DNA of 64,000 bases, from assembly GCA_021613535.1 (NCBI GenBank), contig CP075493.1:682001-746000 (forward strand). Reading direction: 5' to 3'. Positions 32,104-43,988 of the stretch are shown one piece after another. This DNA comes from Adineta vaga (lineage: Eukaryota; Rotifera). The position numbers and the translations under genes are program-made. Numbering within the stretch: the stretch's first letter is position 1; each line of letters begins with the position of its first letter. Under the pieces are notes generated by a model. That model had not been told where the DNA came from, did no database searches, and saw nothing but the letters and a program-made list of their open reading frames with translations.

Positions 32104-32560
32104 TGTAGCTTCAGACGAAAACTAGCACTGTCAGATTACGGAAACTAGTTTAGTAAAAAATGAACCTACCACAAGATAGAGCATAAAAAACTCTGTCGAT
32201 AAAGTCGAAAATATTTCAAAAAATATTTCTTTTTACGGCAAAAACACACAGAAACCCCTTTTTGTCACTCACTTTGTAGCTCCAGATTTTCGGAAGTGTT
32301 TCGTCAATCGCTTTTGATGTACTTGTCCGATTTTGTTCAAGCTTTTATCCAAGCTAGTAAAAAAAAGTTCTTCAAGTGGTCAAAATTTCAGCTATACAGA
32401 GTGTAAAATTTAGGAGAAATTGACATTTTACGTCAGAATGTAGCTCCAGATTTTTTCACTGATTTTCGCGAGGCTTTTCGCCACAAGTAGTATTATTTCA
32501 TATCGTTTGACTCCTGACACTACGCTGAGTATAATTTAGAGGTAAATAAACTAAAATATC
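32104..32560. repeat. Degenerate tandem repeat, period about 169 bp, three units
   Basis: TGTAGCTYCAGA recurs at about 32105, 32275 and 32444. The sequence after each anchor is only loosely similar, so the array is old. Confidence 0.35.
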
Positions 32561-32659
32561 CCTATAGTTCGGTGTTGTAACCCGAAAATATACTTATGTG
32601 CTGAATCAAATTTTTTTACGTCGTTTCCAGAGACGTCTTCAGACGTTCTATAATGCGGA

Positions 32660-32774
32660 TGAGGGTGTGTTTTGGTTTTTCATCTTGAGGATGTGTTTGT
32701 CTTCCCTTCACTCCCATTCTCACTCACACACACTTACACTCTGATTCTTATCCTAACACACCCACACCCTCAAT
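32660..32774. mobile_element. MITE with GAGGGTGTG ends
   Basis: The left end GATGAGGGTGTG and the right end CACACCCTCAAT are inverted copies about 115 bp apart. The interior is CA-rich and non-coding. Same family as 10990-11045. Confidence 0.5.
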
Positions 32775-33237
32775 AAAGTTGCAATTAACTCATATATATA
32801 CATGTGTGTGTGTGTGTGTTTCTATATATATATGTATGTATCAATGCTTCTATACCCTACGTTCTCTATCTTTCATCTATTTCGGTTGATTCCTAATGAA
32901 GACCTCTCCATATATTTACTTAAATATATACATTCATCCTACGCAATCTGGACGACGTGATAGTGTTCTTATGTAATAAAAGTCAATGCCTCTGTATGAG
33001 ATACAGAATATCAAAGTGAATTGACTTTGTATCATTAAGTCGTAAGATATTGTGATGTTTGATTCTCGATGACCAGATGTGCTGGAACTGACATCTACAT
33101 TCCGAAAATAGATTATATACGAACAACTTTGAATATTAATTTAATACAGATGGAATAGCATTTTCAGTACGGATAAATGACATTTCTGTTTAGCACTCGA
33201 CCGAAGAAACTATTATAAAACTAATTCTGTAGCTAAT

Positions 33238-34095
33238 TTAGTTCCATTTAACACCAATTTCGTTCAAAAGTTTTTTAGCTGTTTCCACAGCAAGATGGAA
33301 ACTATCCATGGACGACATATTGGCATAAGTTTCATTCGTGATGCCACTTGGACCAGTTAGAGCGACAGCACCCGAGTGAGTTAGATGTGGTTCAACGGTG
33401 AGTGAACCACTCCAATTCCGAGCAACAGCATCACGTAAAATCTTCTCGATCTGTGCGTTTCCTAATCCGACAGGAACGTGCATATTCTCCAAAGTCGAAT
33501 CTTTCAGATGAAAACTATCGGTTAGCTCCGCCAATCTACACCATACAGCGTAAACATCCTCATTACTCTGTTGATAGTTATCAAAATCGAAAATCAATTT
33601 GAAATTTTCGCCGCGAAGTTCAGCAATCTCCTTCACATTAGCTCCGAGATCACCATAAATACGACGTTCGTTCTCGTGATAGAGCACTAAACTCAACTTT
33701 TCGGCTTCATCACGCAGACGAATAAGGTTTGCCAGTGATTTTTTATGCCATTCTACATGTGGGATTTCTTTCTTGTTGTAGTAAGAGAAAATACGAACTG
33801 CGTAACAGTCTAGTATCGGTGCAAGAGTCGCAAGATGGTGGAGTTTTTCAATATCAACTTGTATATCGTCCAGAATATCGATTTTGCCAATCGGTGAGCC
33901 AAACATCTGTACCGAAATTCGGGCCTTATCAAATTTATTTTTGATGATTTTTGCCTTATCGAGAGGCAGTACTGTAATATTGAAACCATCGATGTTACGA
34001 ATGTCAATGTGTGAAAGACCAGCACGTGTAGCAGCAGTTATTTGCCCCTCGCATGAAAGATTGGCTTCATCAGTAAACGCTGAAAGTATCCACAT
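33238..34095 (-). CDS. Sugar phosphate isomerase/epimerase-like TIM-barrel protein
   Basis: 285 aa, of the AP-endonuclease-2/xylose-isomerase-like superfamily. Metal ligands fit the barrel order: Glu in LVLYHENE, Asp in LIFDFDN, His in DSFHLKD and Glu in LTVEPH. It begins MWILSAFTDEA, typical of bacterial members. It is intronless, visibly richer in G and C than adjacent sequence, and has no targeting signal. Horizontal origin from bacteria is my inference. The reaction cannot be specified beyond isomerase or epimerase on a sugar or polyol. Confidence 0.85.
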   Translation of the reverse strand: MWILSAFTDEANLSCEGQITAATRAGLSHIDIRNIDGFNITVLPLDKAKIIKNKFDKARISVQMFGSPIGKIDILDDIQVDIEKLHHLATLAPILDCYAVRIFSYYNKKEIPHVEWHKKSLANLIRLRDEAEKLSLVLYHENERRIYGDLGANVKEIAELRGENFKLIFDFDNYQQSNEDVYAVWCRLAELTDSFHLKDSTLENMHVPVGLGNAQIEKILRDAVARNWSGSLTVEPHLTHSGAVALTGPSGITNETYANMSSMDSFHLAVETAKKLLNEIGVKWN

Positions 34096-34611
34096 GATGA
34101 TATTTCTGCTAATACCAAGTCGTGTCTATTCTAAATCTATTTACACAAAATAACTGGAAAATATTCATCTGTTATTTTCTATATGAAACTTTGACTTGAG
34201 TATGATTATCAACATAAGAGCAACAATAGTAAAAGATATAGAGATGAAAAATAATGTTTTTTTTTTTCTTATATCACAATTGTTGTGAAATGAGATAATA
34301 TATTCACATGGTTTGATAACCGAAATAAATTGTCATTTGCAACACCATCTTCAGGGCGTAAGTCAATGTGAATGAGAATGTAAAAGAAATCGACATTCAC
34401 ACACTATAATTGTTATTGAGTAGAACAGATAGTATTTTTTTGTTTTTCTATTCATTTTGTGATGAATATTGTCTACGCTTCGATGTTTTTTTTCGATAAT
34501 ATCACTAAAGAAAATATTTTTATGCGTGAATAATTATTGAAATTGTCAATATAAATACAATATATATTTATTTGATGATATTCGACCTTGAATAATATAT
34601 TTAATAATATC
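34096..34611. other. Intergenic region
   Basis: AT-rich spacer between divergent genes; probably contains the promoters of the isomerase and first TIR gene. No other feature seen. Confidence 0.45.
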
Positions 34612-35184
34612 ATGACAACTGTTGTGAAGAATACAACTGAAAAAGCACCTATTGTCTTTTCATATTGTGATTGTGAGGAATTAGCTAATTATGTTTATAA
34701 ACATTTAAAAGCAAAATTAAAATGGCCTGTTTGGATGGATAAACATGATGCTCATAGTGGTAGTTTTAGTTCAAGGTCAACTATTTTATTAGTTTTATTT
34801 TTTTCGAAAAAATGAAAATTTCTTTTCTTTTATCATTTTAGTATGGCTGAAGCTATTGAAAAATCTGCTGCTATTATCTGTTTTCTCACTCCTGAATATC
34901 AAGCTACATCAGGTTGTGAAAGAGAATTAACATATGCTGCAAATTTACGTAAACCACTTATTCCAATTATTGTTGGTGAATCAAATATTTTTGATAATCC
35001 TGGTGGTGATAATGATGATGCTGATGATGAGAGTTGGTATCCAACTGATTGGTTAGGTTTAGTTGTAGCAGATTTAAATGTAATTTATTTTGAAGGTGTT
35101 ACAGAAAATAATATCAATGAAAAATGTGATGATCTTATGAAAAGAATTGAAAATATTCTTAAAAATCCTGTTGAAAAAAAATAA
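34612..35184 (+). CDS. TIR-domain protein 1, 168 aa
   Basis: Single-domain TIR protein. Exons 34612-34775 and 34842-35184 are joined by a 66-bp intron in phase 2. TIR motifs: IVFSYCD (box 1), WPVWMDKHD, then AAIICFLTPEY and CERELTYA. Glu83 in CERE aligns with the catalytic Glu of NAD-cleaving TIR domains such as SARM1. No membrane, LRR or SAM segment is present. The downstream gene has the same length and the same intron position, so they are tandem duplicates. Signalling or NAD hydrolysis are the family options; not decided. The start ATG at 34612 is chosen to match the paralogue; an earlier ATG at 34588 exists. Confidence 0.82.
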
Positions 35185-35512
35185 TTTTCAATTTCTTTTT
35201 CTTTTCAAATTGAAATCAATAAATTCTCTAAAACTATTTTATTATAATTGAAATAATTAATATTTATTCGATGATTCATTTAATTCTTTTATATATTTGA
35301 CCTGTAAAAACTCTTGTGTACACTTTTTCATTCTATTTTCGATTCTCATTAAAATCGATTATTCACGATCTGATTCATTTCATCATAATACGTAATGACA
35401 TGAAAAACAAAAACAATATTATATATTAATGAATAATATTTATTTGTGTCGAAATAAATATCAATCGTATCATTTGGAAAAAAAAATATTTCAGTGTGAT
35501 TTTTTCATTAAA

Positions 35513-36065
35513 ATGTCATTAGATCAACAAGAATATTCATCAGAAAATTCCGAAGATGAATTAGATAATTCCAATGCACAACAATTTGAACATATAATGT
35601 TATCATATCAATGGGATAATCAAAAATTAGTTGAACAAATTTATGATTATCTTAGTAAAAATCAAAATATACCTATTTGGATGGATAAACAAGGTGGAAT
35701 GCAAGATAATGTCTTTTTAAGGTATTCAATTTTCTTTATCTTTTTTTTATTTAAAAAAATGTTTTAGTATGTCAAAAGGTGTTCAAAATTGTTATGCATT
35801 AATTTGTTTTTTAACACCAGCTTATCAAAATTCAGCTAATTGTAAAAAAGAATTAACATATGCATTAGAAATTGGAACACCAGTGATTCCATGTATAATT
35901 GGATCAAAAGAAGAAGGAATTAAATGGAAACCAACTGGTTGGTTAGGAATGGGTATTACTAATTTAATATATTTAGATTTTAGTCAAATTGATGATAAAA
36001 ATTTTGAAAATAAATGTAAAGAACTTATTCAACGAATTAATTCAACTATTTCACTTCAAAAATAA
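35513..36065 (+). CDS. TIR-domain protein 2, 168 aa
   Basis: Paralogue of the preceding gene. Exons 35513-35721 and 35768-36065 flank a 46-bp intron at the equivalent site and phase. It has a longer acidic N-terminus (SSENSEDELDN), then IMLSYQWDN, IPIWMDKQGG, ALICFLTPAY and CKKELTYAL with the candidate catalytic Glu98. The C-terminus is shorter, which balances the total length. Protein identity to copy 1 is moderate, so the duplication is not recent. A splice acceptor-like TTTCAG at 35488-35493 hints at a 5' UTR intron. Confidence 0.82.
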
Positions 36066-38415
36066 ATTTTATTCTTATTACTAATACAAACATAAATATT
36101 GATTCACTTAAAATAATAAATCTCACATATTCTTTTGTTTTTCTTCTATTAAATATTAAATATCGGGATAAAGTTCATTTCAAATGATTTTTTCTTTTCT
36201 TAAAATATAATTTCAAGGCAAAATTTCTGATTTTTAATCAAACAATACTCAAAATCATAAATGTCAATACAAACAATATTCCTAATCATAAACTAATAAT
36301 AATAACATCCTATAGGTTTAATATTTGTTAAAGTCAGCCGTAGTTATGATTAGTAGTTTCCAGATGCAGCCGGATTCTTTCATTTTTTCTTTAATGAACG
36401 ACAGTATCTGCACCGTCTTCCGTCTAATTTACTAATTAAACATGTAGTCAATATGGATGACTCATTTGAGATTACTTAACCATTAGTGACTTGTTCAGAG
36501 TCATTCCATGAATGTCGTATGAAGAATTATTCAAAGTGTATTCTTTTTAAACATAATATCAATTGTTTCATTTTTTATTATGTTTAATATAATTCAATTT
36601 TAATGAAAAGTTATTTCTATAGGATAGATGTGGATGTTTTCATTTCATTTACATCTTTTGTTTAAGTATACATAATTCTCAATTTATCTTCGATAAATAT
36701 TTTTGTTTTTCCTCACAAACGTCAAATAAATTCCTATGTGTGTCAAAGGAATAAAGTAAATAAAATACAAAACGAGAGAGAAGAAAAATCAGCACCGTCA
36801 CAGTAATGACATCTAGAATGGTTTTTTGACTTTGTTCATGGATATCTTTTTTCTGATATAAAATATAATGATACAAGAAAAAAATTATTATTGCATATGA
36901 AATAACTAAATGGATTTCAATTGAACAGATTATACTTACAACGAAATTATATAACTTCATCTGATGTTTGTGTTCTTGCTAATATTTTAAAAGTTAATTA
37001 TACATTAAAGAAACTTTAACTTGAATATAATACTATTCTCTTTCACGCAGAGAAGAGTCCAGTAAACATAAATTGTTTGATTGCTTGCTTGTATCTCCGC
37101 AGGGTCAAAAAAACATCGCAAATCTATTTTCCACGGTTTTCAATTGTTTTTCCAGTAAATGTGAAGAGGATGCATTTCTACGAGAAAGAGCTAAGCGAGT
37201 CCTTGGACGAGCATTACTTGATGATAATTATGCAATGTATGAAATTTTTGATGTTTTAAAACGATATAATTACATAATAATAGAATTACAGATGAAATTG
37301 TCAACACAATTTTAGAAATGATTGCAAAGTTTTGCTTTCGAAAATAGAAGTAGCAGCTTCGTCACGAAAATCTTATCTATCAGTGATAATATATAGAGTT
37401 AAAAAAAAGAATTTTATCAGTTTTTGAAACTATCCATTGCTTTTCTTTTTGTCCTTTCGAAATTCAATATTTATTCTCACTGTTCTTAAATTAAATAAAA
37501 CTAAGAAGTCAATTACATAATGTGTCTAAAGTTATCATGATCGATATCCTTCTTGTTTAAATATCTGATCAATAACTTTTGACTTTTTAATCATTCAAAT
37601 GATCGAAATTGATTAAGTTTAATCGTTTGAATATTAGAAATAAAGGAAGAATATCTTAAAAGAACTTTTATTGAACTTATATATATACAATCGATTTCTC
37701 TTTGAGAAATGTGCTCGATAGAAATAAATCATATTTATATTCGCAATCTGATTTAATTCATTTATTAATATAAAAATCGAAATTCATTATAATCTTTGCT
37801 CAATTGAATACATTCGGTTCTTGTCTAAACTATGAAGTGTAATTTATACGAAGAAGAATAATTATGAGAAATAAGAATGTCAAGGAAATATTAAACAAAA
37901 TGAAAATTTTTCTTCTTTTCTTGATTAATTAAAAAATATATCGAATATTATTTAAATAAGATTAATTAAATTAACAAAAATAATTATTAGATTTCATTAA
38001 GATTAAGAAATATAAATGAAATGTTCATTTAAATGATTTTATTCTCTTGAAAATAATAATAAAATAGAAAAGAAAGAGAAATTATTAAATTTAATTGATA
38101 AAATATAATTTATTAAATGATTAGAATAGATTTGTTAATAAAGAAATCTTTTAATGTTTTTTATCTGAAAATCTAAAAGAAATAGAAAAAACTTCGAAAC
38201 ATTTTTTGAATTGCCATAAATCATTTATTTATATTGTCTAATTTAAAATAAAAATCAGAAATTTTGTCTTAAAATTCAATTTTAAGAAAATAAAATAACG
38301 TGATTTAATGAAAAAAGTTCTTAAAAAAGATAAATGAACTTTAAATATTTGTTAAATGATTTTGATTTTTTGAAATCAAATATAAAAAGCAAAAGAATTC
38401 TTTTAATAATTAAAA
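36066..38415. other. Long AT-rich interval with two doubtful coding fragments
   Basis: Mostly low-complexity AT-rich sequence. Two frames are slightly more protein-like. Minus strand 36679-36960 (93 codons) has two strongly hydrophobic stretches and a polar tail. Plus strand 37134-37315 contains CEEDAFLRERAKRVLGRAL and YEIFDVLKRYN, which has coding composition but no family I recognise and may be an orphan exon. Neither is called as a gene. Confidence 0.4.
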
Positions 38416-40423
38416 ATGATTTCTTCAATCTTTTTCTTCTTCTTAATTCAACAAATTCAAGGTAAAATTTTATTTCAATTTTTATTATTCTTTTTCTTTT
38501 TTTGAAAAAAAAAAGGAATTTCATATAATCAACCATCAATTTCATTTGATTCATCATGGAATTCTAATGGAACAATAATTGCAAATCAAACATTAATTGG
38601 ATTATTTCCTTCAGATTTCTTTATTGATAAAAATAATACAATTTTTATTCCAAATCGAGAAACAAAACAAATTCTTCTTCTTTCTCTTCAAGGAAATTTA
38701 AATTCAAAGATGAATATTTCAATAAATTCATCAACTATTTTTATTGGAGAAACAAATGAAATATATTTTGATACATTTGAATTCAATAGTGGTGTTAGTC
38801 AAATTGAATTAAATTCAACAAATTTAATAAAAAAACAAATGAATTTATGTGAACAATGTTTTGATATTTTTATTGATTCGAATCAAAATCTTTTTTGTTC
38901 AATTTCAACTCGACATCAAATTCTTTCAAAATCATTAATTTATTTATGGAATCCTTTAATGATTATTGCAGGAACAGGAACAAAAGGTTCAACATCAACA
39001 ACACTTTCAAATCCAAAAGGAATTTTTATTGATCAATCAAATCAAAATTTATTTGTTGCTGATTGTGATAATAATAGAATTCAATTATTTCAATCAGAAT
39101 CTTTTATTGGTCAAACTATTGTCGGAAATTATTCATTAAATTTTACAATTAATTTAAATTGTCCTTCGGATATTATTTTAGATTTGAATCAATTTTTATT
39201 TATTATTGATTCAAATAATCAAAGAATTATTCAACAAAAACAAAATGGATTTTTTTGTATTATTGGTTGTACAAATTCACAATTAAATTCTCCGTCAACT
39301 ATTTCATTTGATTCATTTGGAAATATTTTTATTATTAATCAAAATTATCATCAATTAATTAAATTTGATTTAATTATTTATCAATCGAAAGGTTTCCTTT
39401 TCTTAATTCATTTATTTTTATTCAAATCAATTTTCTTTTTTAGGATGGATTAACACAGGAAATATGAGTGTTGGACGATATTATCATACAGCAACAATTT
39501 TATCAAATGGAACAGTTTTAGTTACTGGTGGATACAATGGTGGTTCTTTTCTCAAGAGTGCTGAATTATATGATCCAACAACAGGTAATTGGACAACAAC
39601 AAACAATATGAATGTCGGACGAGGATATCATACAGCAACAATTTTATCAAATGGAAAAGTTTTAGTTACTGGTGGATCTGGTTCTCTCAACAGTCCTGAA
39701 TTATATGATCCAACAACAGGTAGTTGGACAACAACAAAGAATATGAGTGTTGGACGATATTATCATACAGCAACAATTTTATCAAATGGAAAAGTTTTAG
39801 TTACTGGTGGATGGAATGGTAGTGTTTATCTCAAGAGTGCTGAATTATATGATCCAACAACAGGTAATTGGACAACAACAAAGAATATGAGTGTTGCACG
39901 AAGATATCATACAGCAACAATTTTATCAAATGGAAAAGTTTTAGTTACTGGTGGATATAATGGTAGTTCTTCTCTCAACAGTGCTGAATTATATGATCCA
40001 ACAACAGGTAATTGGACAACAACAAACAATATGAATGTCGGACGAGGATATCATACAGCAACAATTTTATCAAATGGAAAAGTTTTAGTTACTGGTGGAG
40101 CGAATGGTTTTTATCTCAACAGTGCTGAATTATATGATCCAACAACAGGTAGTTGGACAACAACAAAGAATATGAGTGTTGCACGAAGATATCATACAGC
40201 AACAATTTTATCAAATGGAACAGTTTTAGTTACTGGTGGAGACAATGGTTTTTATCTCAACAGTGCTGAATTATATGATCCAACAACAGGTAATTGGACA
40301 ACAACAAAGAATATGAGTGTTGCACGAAGATATCATACAGCAACAATTTTATCAAATGGAAAAGTTTTAGTTACTGGTGGAGAGAATGGTAATTCTCTCA
40401 AGAGTGCTGAATTATATGAATAA
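38416..40423 (+). CDS. Secreted NHL-kelch repeat protein, 633 aa
   Basis: Exons 38416-38461, 38516-39391 and 39444-40423 join in phase 1 both times (1902 nt). The first exon is a short hydrophobic signal peptide (MISSIFFFFLIQQIQ), so the protein is secreted. Exon 2 encodes an NHL-type propeller region with SNPKGIFIDQSN and NNRIQLF. Exon 3 encodes seven kelch-type repeats of 45-48 residues, each with YHTATILSNG, VLVTGG and AELYDPTTG. Seven units would close one propeller. Repeats are nearly identical at DNA level. A damaged inverted copy with one kelch unit lies at the right window edge. Ligand unknown; extracellular binding is inferred. Confidence 0.88.
39464..40420 (+). repeat. Tandem kelch-coding repeat, about 140 bp x 7
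   Basis: Units start with ATGAGTGTTG or ATGAATGTCG at about 39464, 39608, 39746, 39887, 40031, 40172 and 40313. Long blocks such as the one around GCAACAATTTTATCAAATGG are unchanged between units, showing recent duplication or homogenisation. Confidence 0.9.
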
Positions 40424-41834
40424 AACTTGATAAAAAGAGAAAAGTTTTTATTTAAAATAGAAATTGGTAATGAAAAATTGTAAAAGAATATTTTTAAAAA
40501 TAAAAATAAATATTTGAAATAAAATTTTTTTCTTAAAAATTCTTCATTAATGAAAAAAGAAAAATATTTTTGTTTAATTTTTTCTTTGAAAAAGATTTTC
40601 GTTTTTTAAATAAATAAAAGTTGATTTAAAAATGATTTTTCTTTAATTTTATTTAACAAATAAATTGAAATAAATAAAAAAAAGAACAAAAATTCTATTG
40701 ATTATTTAATTTTCAATAAATAAATTCAAAAGATTCAATAAAATCTTTTCGTATTTTAATTTAATATTTTATTATTTATTTATAACTTAATCTTTCTTTG
40801 ATCATCTTTTTGTAATTTGAAAATATTTATTTAATACTAGAAATATTTCTATTAAGTTTATTATTTACAAAGAGAAAGATTTATTAATAGAATTCAATAA
40901 AAATAATAGAAAAACATGGAAATATTCAGTAGAAATTTGATTTGTTTATTTTCTATTTAAAATAACAATGAAAATGACATAAAAAAATCAATGGATTGTA
41001 AAAGATATTGTTTTATTAATATTGATAATGAAATTTGAATAGAAGTAGAAAAGAAATCTTAGAATAAAAATAAATAAAATCAGCTTTAAAATTTGATTTA
41101 AAGAAAATAACATATATGTTAAAGAGTAACAAATTATTTGAATTGATTAATAAAATAAACAAACATATTTTTAATGAAATATATCTTTAATATTTATTTT
41201 ATTTCTTTGAAAACAATCATAAATTTACATATGTCACTATAACATGAATGTTAGTCAGTGTTGTTTGTATAATTTCTGATAAAAACAAAAGAAAAAAGTG
41301 CGTTTTTCATTATTTGGAAAGAAGAGATGAAGATGGATCGAATCATTTATTATTAGTTTTTTTTTAATATCGATTTCTTCAGTATTTGTATTCAATTGTT
41401 ATAAATATCACAAAAATGTTTGTTTTTTTTCATAGAAAATGAAAACGGAACAAAAACGAGTATTTCTCATAAAAAAAATCATATTATTTATCTCCGTCAT
41501 TCGTAATTTGAATTTTACATGTGATTGTTAAATCTTTATTTTTTCTTTCGAATAATGATGAAAAGCAAAGCTTTTTAAGAAAATCTATTCCAAAACTACT
41601 CATTAGCATTCGCATTACCATGACACATACAAACGAAATAACTCGTCCTATCGAAATTTCATTTTCATGATATTGATTAAGAGTATATATATGTATTTCT
41701 TATTAATTGATATTGTAAAACAATGAAGTTTTTTTTTCAATAAAATACAAAAGAATTCTATGACGATGAAAATGAATTTTCTACTAACTAATAAAACAAC
41801 ATTTTAAATAATAATTTAAAATCAAAAGAATTTT
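40424..41834. other. AT-rich gene desert
   Basis: Extremely AT-rich with many AAATA and TTTA runs. No coding frame or clear repeat seen. Confidence 0.55.
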
Positions 41835-43400
41835 TTATGAAATACGAAAAATCGATTTAATAATTGGAAGTAATTCATTAAGATCTTGTGGTGATAAAAC
41901 TCTTAAAATATTTTTTCTCATATCTTCTTGAATTTTTTGCCATGAAATGATTTGAAAAACAAGTTGACTAAATACTTGAATAGTTTTATTAAATCCATAA
42001 ATTGTCTCTAAATATTTTGATAATAATTCAATATAATTATTTTGTGTTTGATAAATATGAATTCTATCATAAAGTATTGATTCATAATCATTTGTTATTG
42101 AAAAACCATTTGTAAAAATAATAATAATAAATAATAAATAAATTATTTTTTCATCAAATTCAGCAATTCTTAAAAATGAACCAAAAATTTGTTTTGTTTG
42201 TCGAAATGTTTCATAACCATAAAGTATTTGTCTTAATTGAATATTTGTTGGTATATCAATATCTGATTGAATTATTTCATGTGGTTCAATATTATAAGAC
42301 AATGTACAATAAATTCCTAAAATTAACATTAAATTATATTTAATTAAAATAATTTTATCATCAATATTTAATTGATTAAATTCATCAATTTGTTTAAAAA
42401 ATGATAAAAGTTCTATAATAGATTTTGATCGACTATTTAAAGTTTGTAAAAATGTTGTTATTTGAATTGATGAATTATAAGAAAGATTCTCACGAGATGC
42501 TAAAATAGAAATCAAAAATGAAATTAATAAGAAAAGAATGAATATCTGTACCAAGTTCAATTCGATTTTTATAAAAAATTGAAATATTTTCAATACGTTG
42601 TAAATCTTCTGAACTTAATAATGATTTTGATGTTAATGGAGAAAGAAGATCAATAAAATCAGGAAGATGAATATTTGTATTAATTGATGTTAATAACTAA
42701 AAAAGAAATCATTTATTTTTTTCTTAATTTGAAGAAAAAAAAGATTACATCATCAGATAATTGAGATTGTAATGTTAAATTTCTATTTTGTTCAATTTCA
42801 CGACGTTTTGTTACTTTTTGTTCAATCTAAAAGAAGAAAAAAAGAATTTTCTTTAAAAAAAAAAAACTCAAATTTAAAATTTACTGTTGAAAGTTTTTCA
42901 CGTTGCATTCCATTATTAAAACATTTTGTTAAACGACATGATGGACAATTACGACGTGTTTCTGAAGTTATTTTACAAGAATTTTTATCACGACATGGAA
43001 ATGTTATCTAAATAAATAAAAATTAAATTTATTCTAAGAATTATTTTTAGATTTACAGGATTTTTAAAAGCATTTCGACGAAAAAAAGCTTTACAACTTT
43101 CACAAGCAATTGCACCAAAATTATATCCATATGCTGATGATCCACAAATAACACAAGTTAATGATTTGGATTTTGGATTTGTTGATTTTATTTTTTTCAT
43201 CTGTACATATAAAGAATTCTTTTTATTTATATAAAATTATGATATAAATAATGTACTTGTTGATTTGATGGAACATTAATCTGTTGTAATAAGAATTCAT
43301 TATTAGTTTTTTCAATTTCATCGATAATACTGTCATCAGCAGTAATAATCATTATTCGTCGTCGTTTTGAATCTTGTGTTGATAACATTTCAGACGTCAT
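41835..43400 (-). CDS. Nuclear hormone receptor, 432 aa
   Basis: Ligand-regulated transcription factor. Six exons in consistent phase: 43257-43400, 43057-43200, 42885-43007, 42749-42826, 42552-42696 and 41835-42499 (1299 nt). The DNA-binding domain has two Cys4 fingers: CVICGSSAYGYNFGAIACESC with P-box CESCKAFFRR, then CRDKNSCKITSETRRNC to CPSCRLTKCF. An intron splits the two fingers. The last exon is the helical ligand-binding domain (FFKQIDEFNQLNIDDKIILIKYN). The P-box CESCKA is like that of invertebrate NR1J/VDR-type receptors. Ligand and targets unknown. Introns are 49-56 bp except one of about 52 to 58, typical for the window. Confidence 0.87.
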
Positions 43401-43988
43401 TTGTTTTATTTTAAGAAAAATCTATCGTAATTATAAAAACTATGAAAAAAATAAAAATTTAGAATAGTTTTTTCGATAAACATTCTTTGTTTTTCTCTTT
43501 TTTTAAATATATAAATAACATAGAAAAAAAACCGAATTTATTCAATTTTTATATGTTCATTATAGAGATAATAATACATACTTTAAATATATTCAAATGA
43601 CATTTATAGAATTATTTCGATTAGTAATAACAACATCTGTGTTCGTACTGAATCATATCTATATGAGATGCTTTATTATTTTTCTATTTGTGACTAATAG
43701 AAAAGAAAAGGACAAACTTTTTTTCTTATGTTCTCTTCAAGCAATGGCGACGAAAAAAAAACTATAATCATTAAATATTCCTTTTTCTTTTTTCTTTCTA
43801 AAAGTAACTATTTTACTTGCTATTATCGTCACACGTGGATATATGCTATCAACAACAACAACAATAACAAATGAAAATCTATATACATCAATATCGCTTT
43901 ATTATCTGATTTGAAAATAACGATAAAGATTTTTCTAAGAATATATTATTTTATTTATAAATATTTATACGAAAGTACAACACGTAAT
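43401..43988. other. Intergenic region
   Basis: Upstream of the nuclear receptor and downstream of the RTA1 gene. AT-rich; one 60-codon frame at 43911 is mostly the antisense of the RTA1 3' end. Nothing else seen. Confidence 0.45.

Larger units (their letters stand above)
31276..33237. other. Long non-coding interval with repeats
   Basis: Contains a degenerate tandem repeat (32104-32560), a MITE (32660-32774) and GT/TA microsatellites at about 32801-32840. Frames at 31617-31835 and 31749-32087 overlap on opposite strands and lack protein character. Confidence 0.5.

Noticed and set aside
32801-32840. GT and TA runs as a possible telomeric repeat
   Set aside because: Simple dinucleotide microsatellite only, without an ordered G-rich telomere unit.
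36679-36960. 93-codon minus frame with two hydrophobic stretches
   Set aside because: Hydrophobicity is common in random AT-rich frames; no splice partner or family found, so left as a note only.
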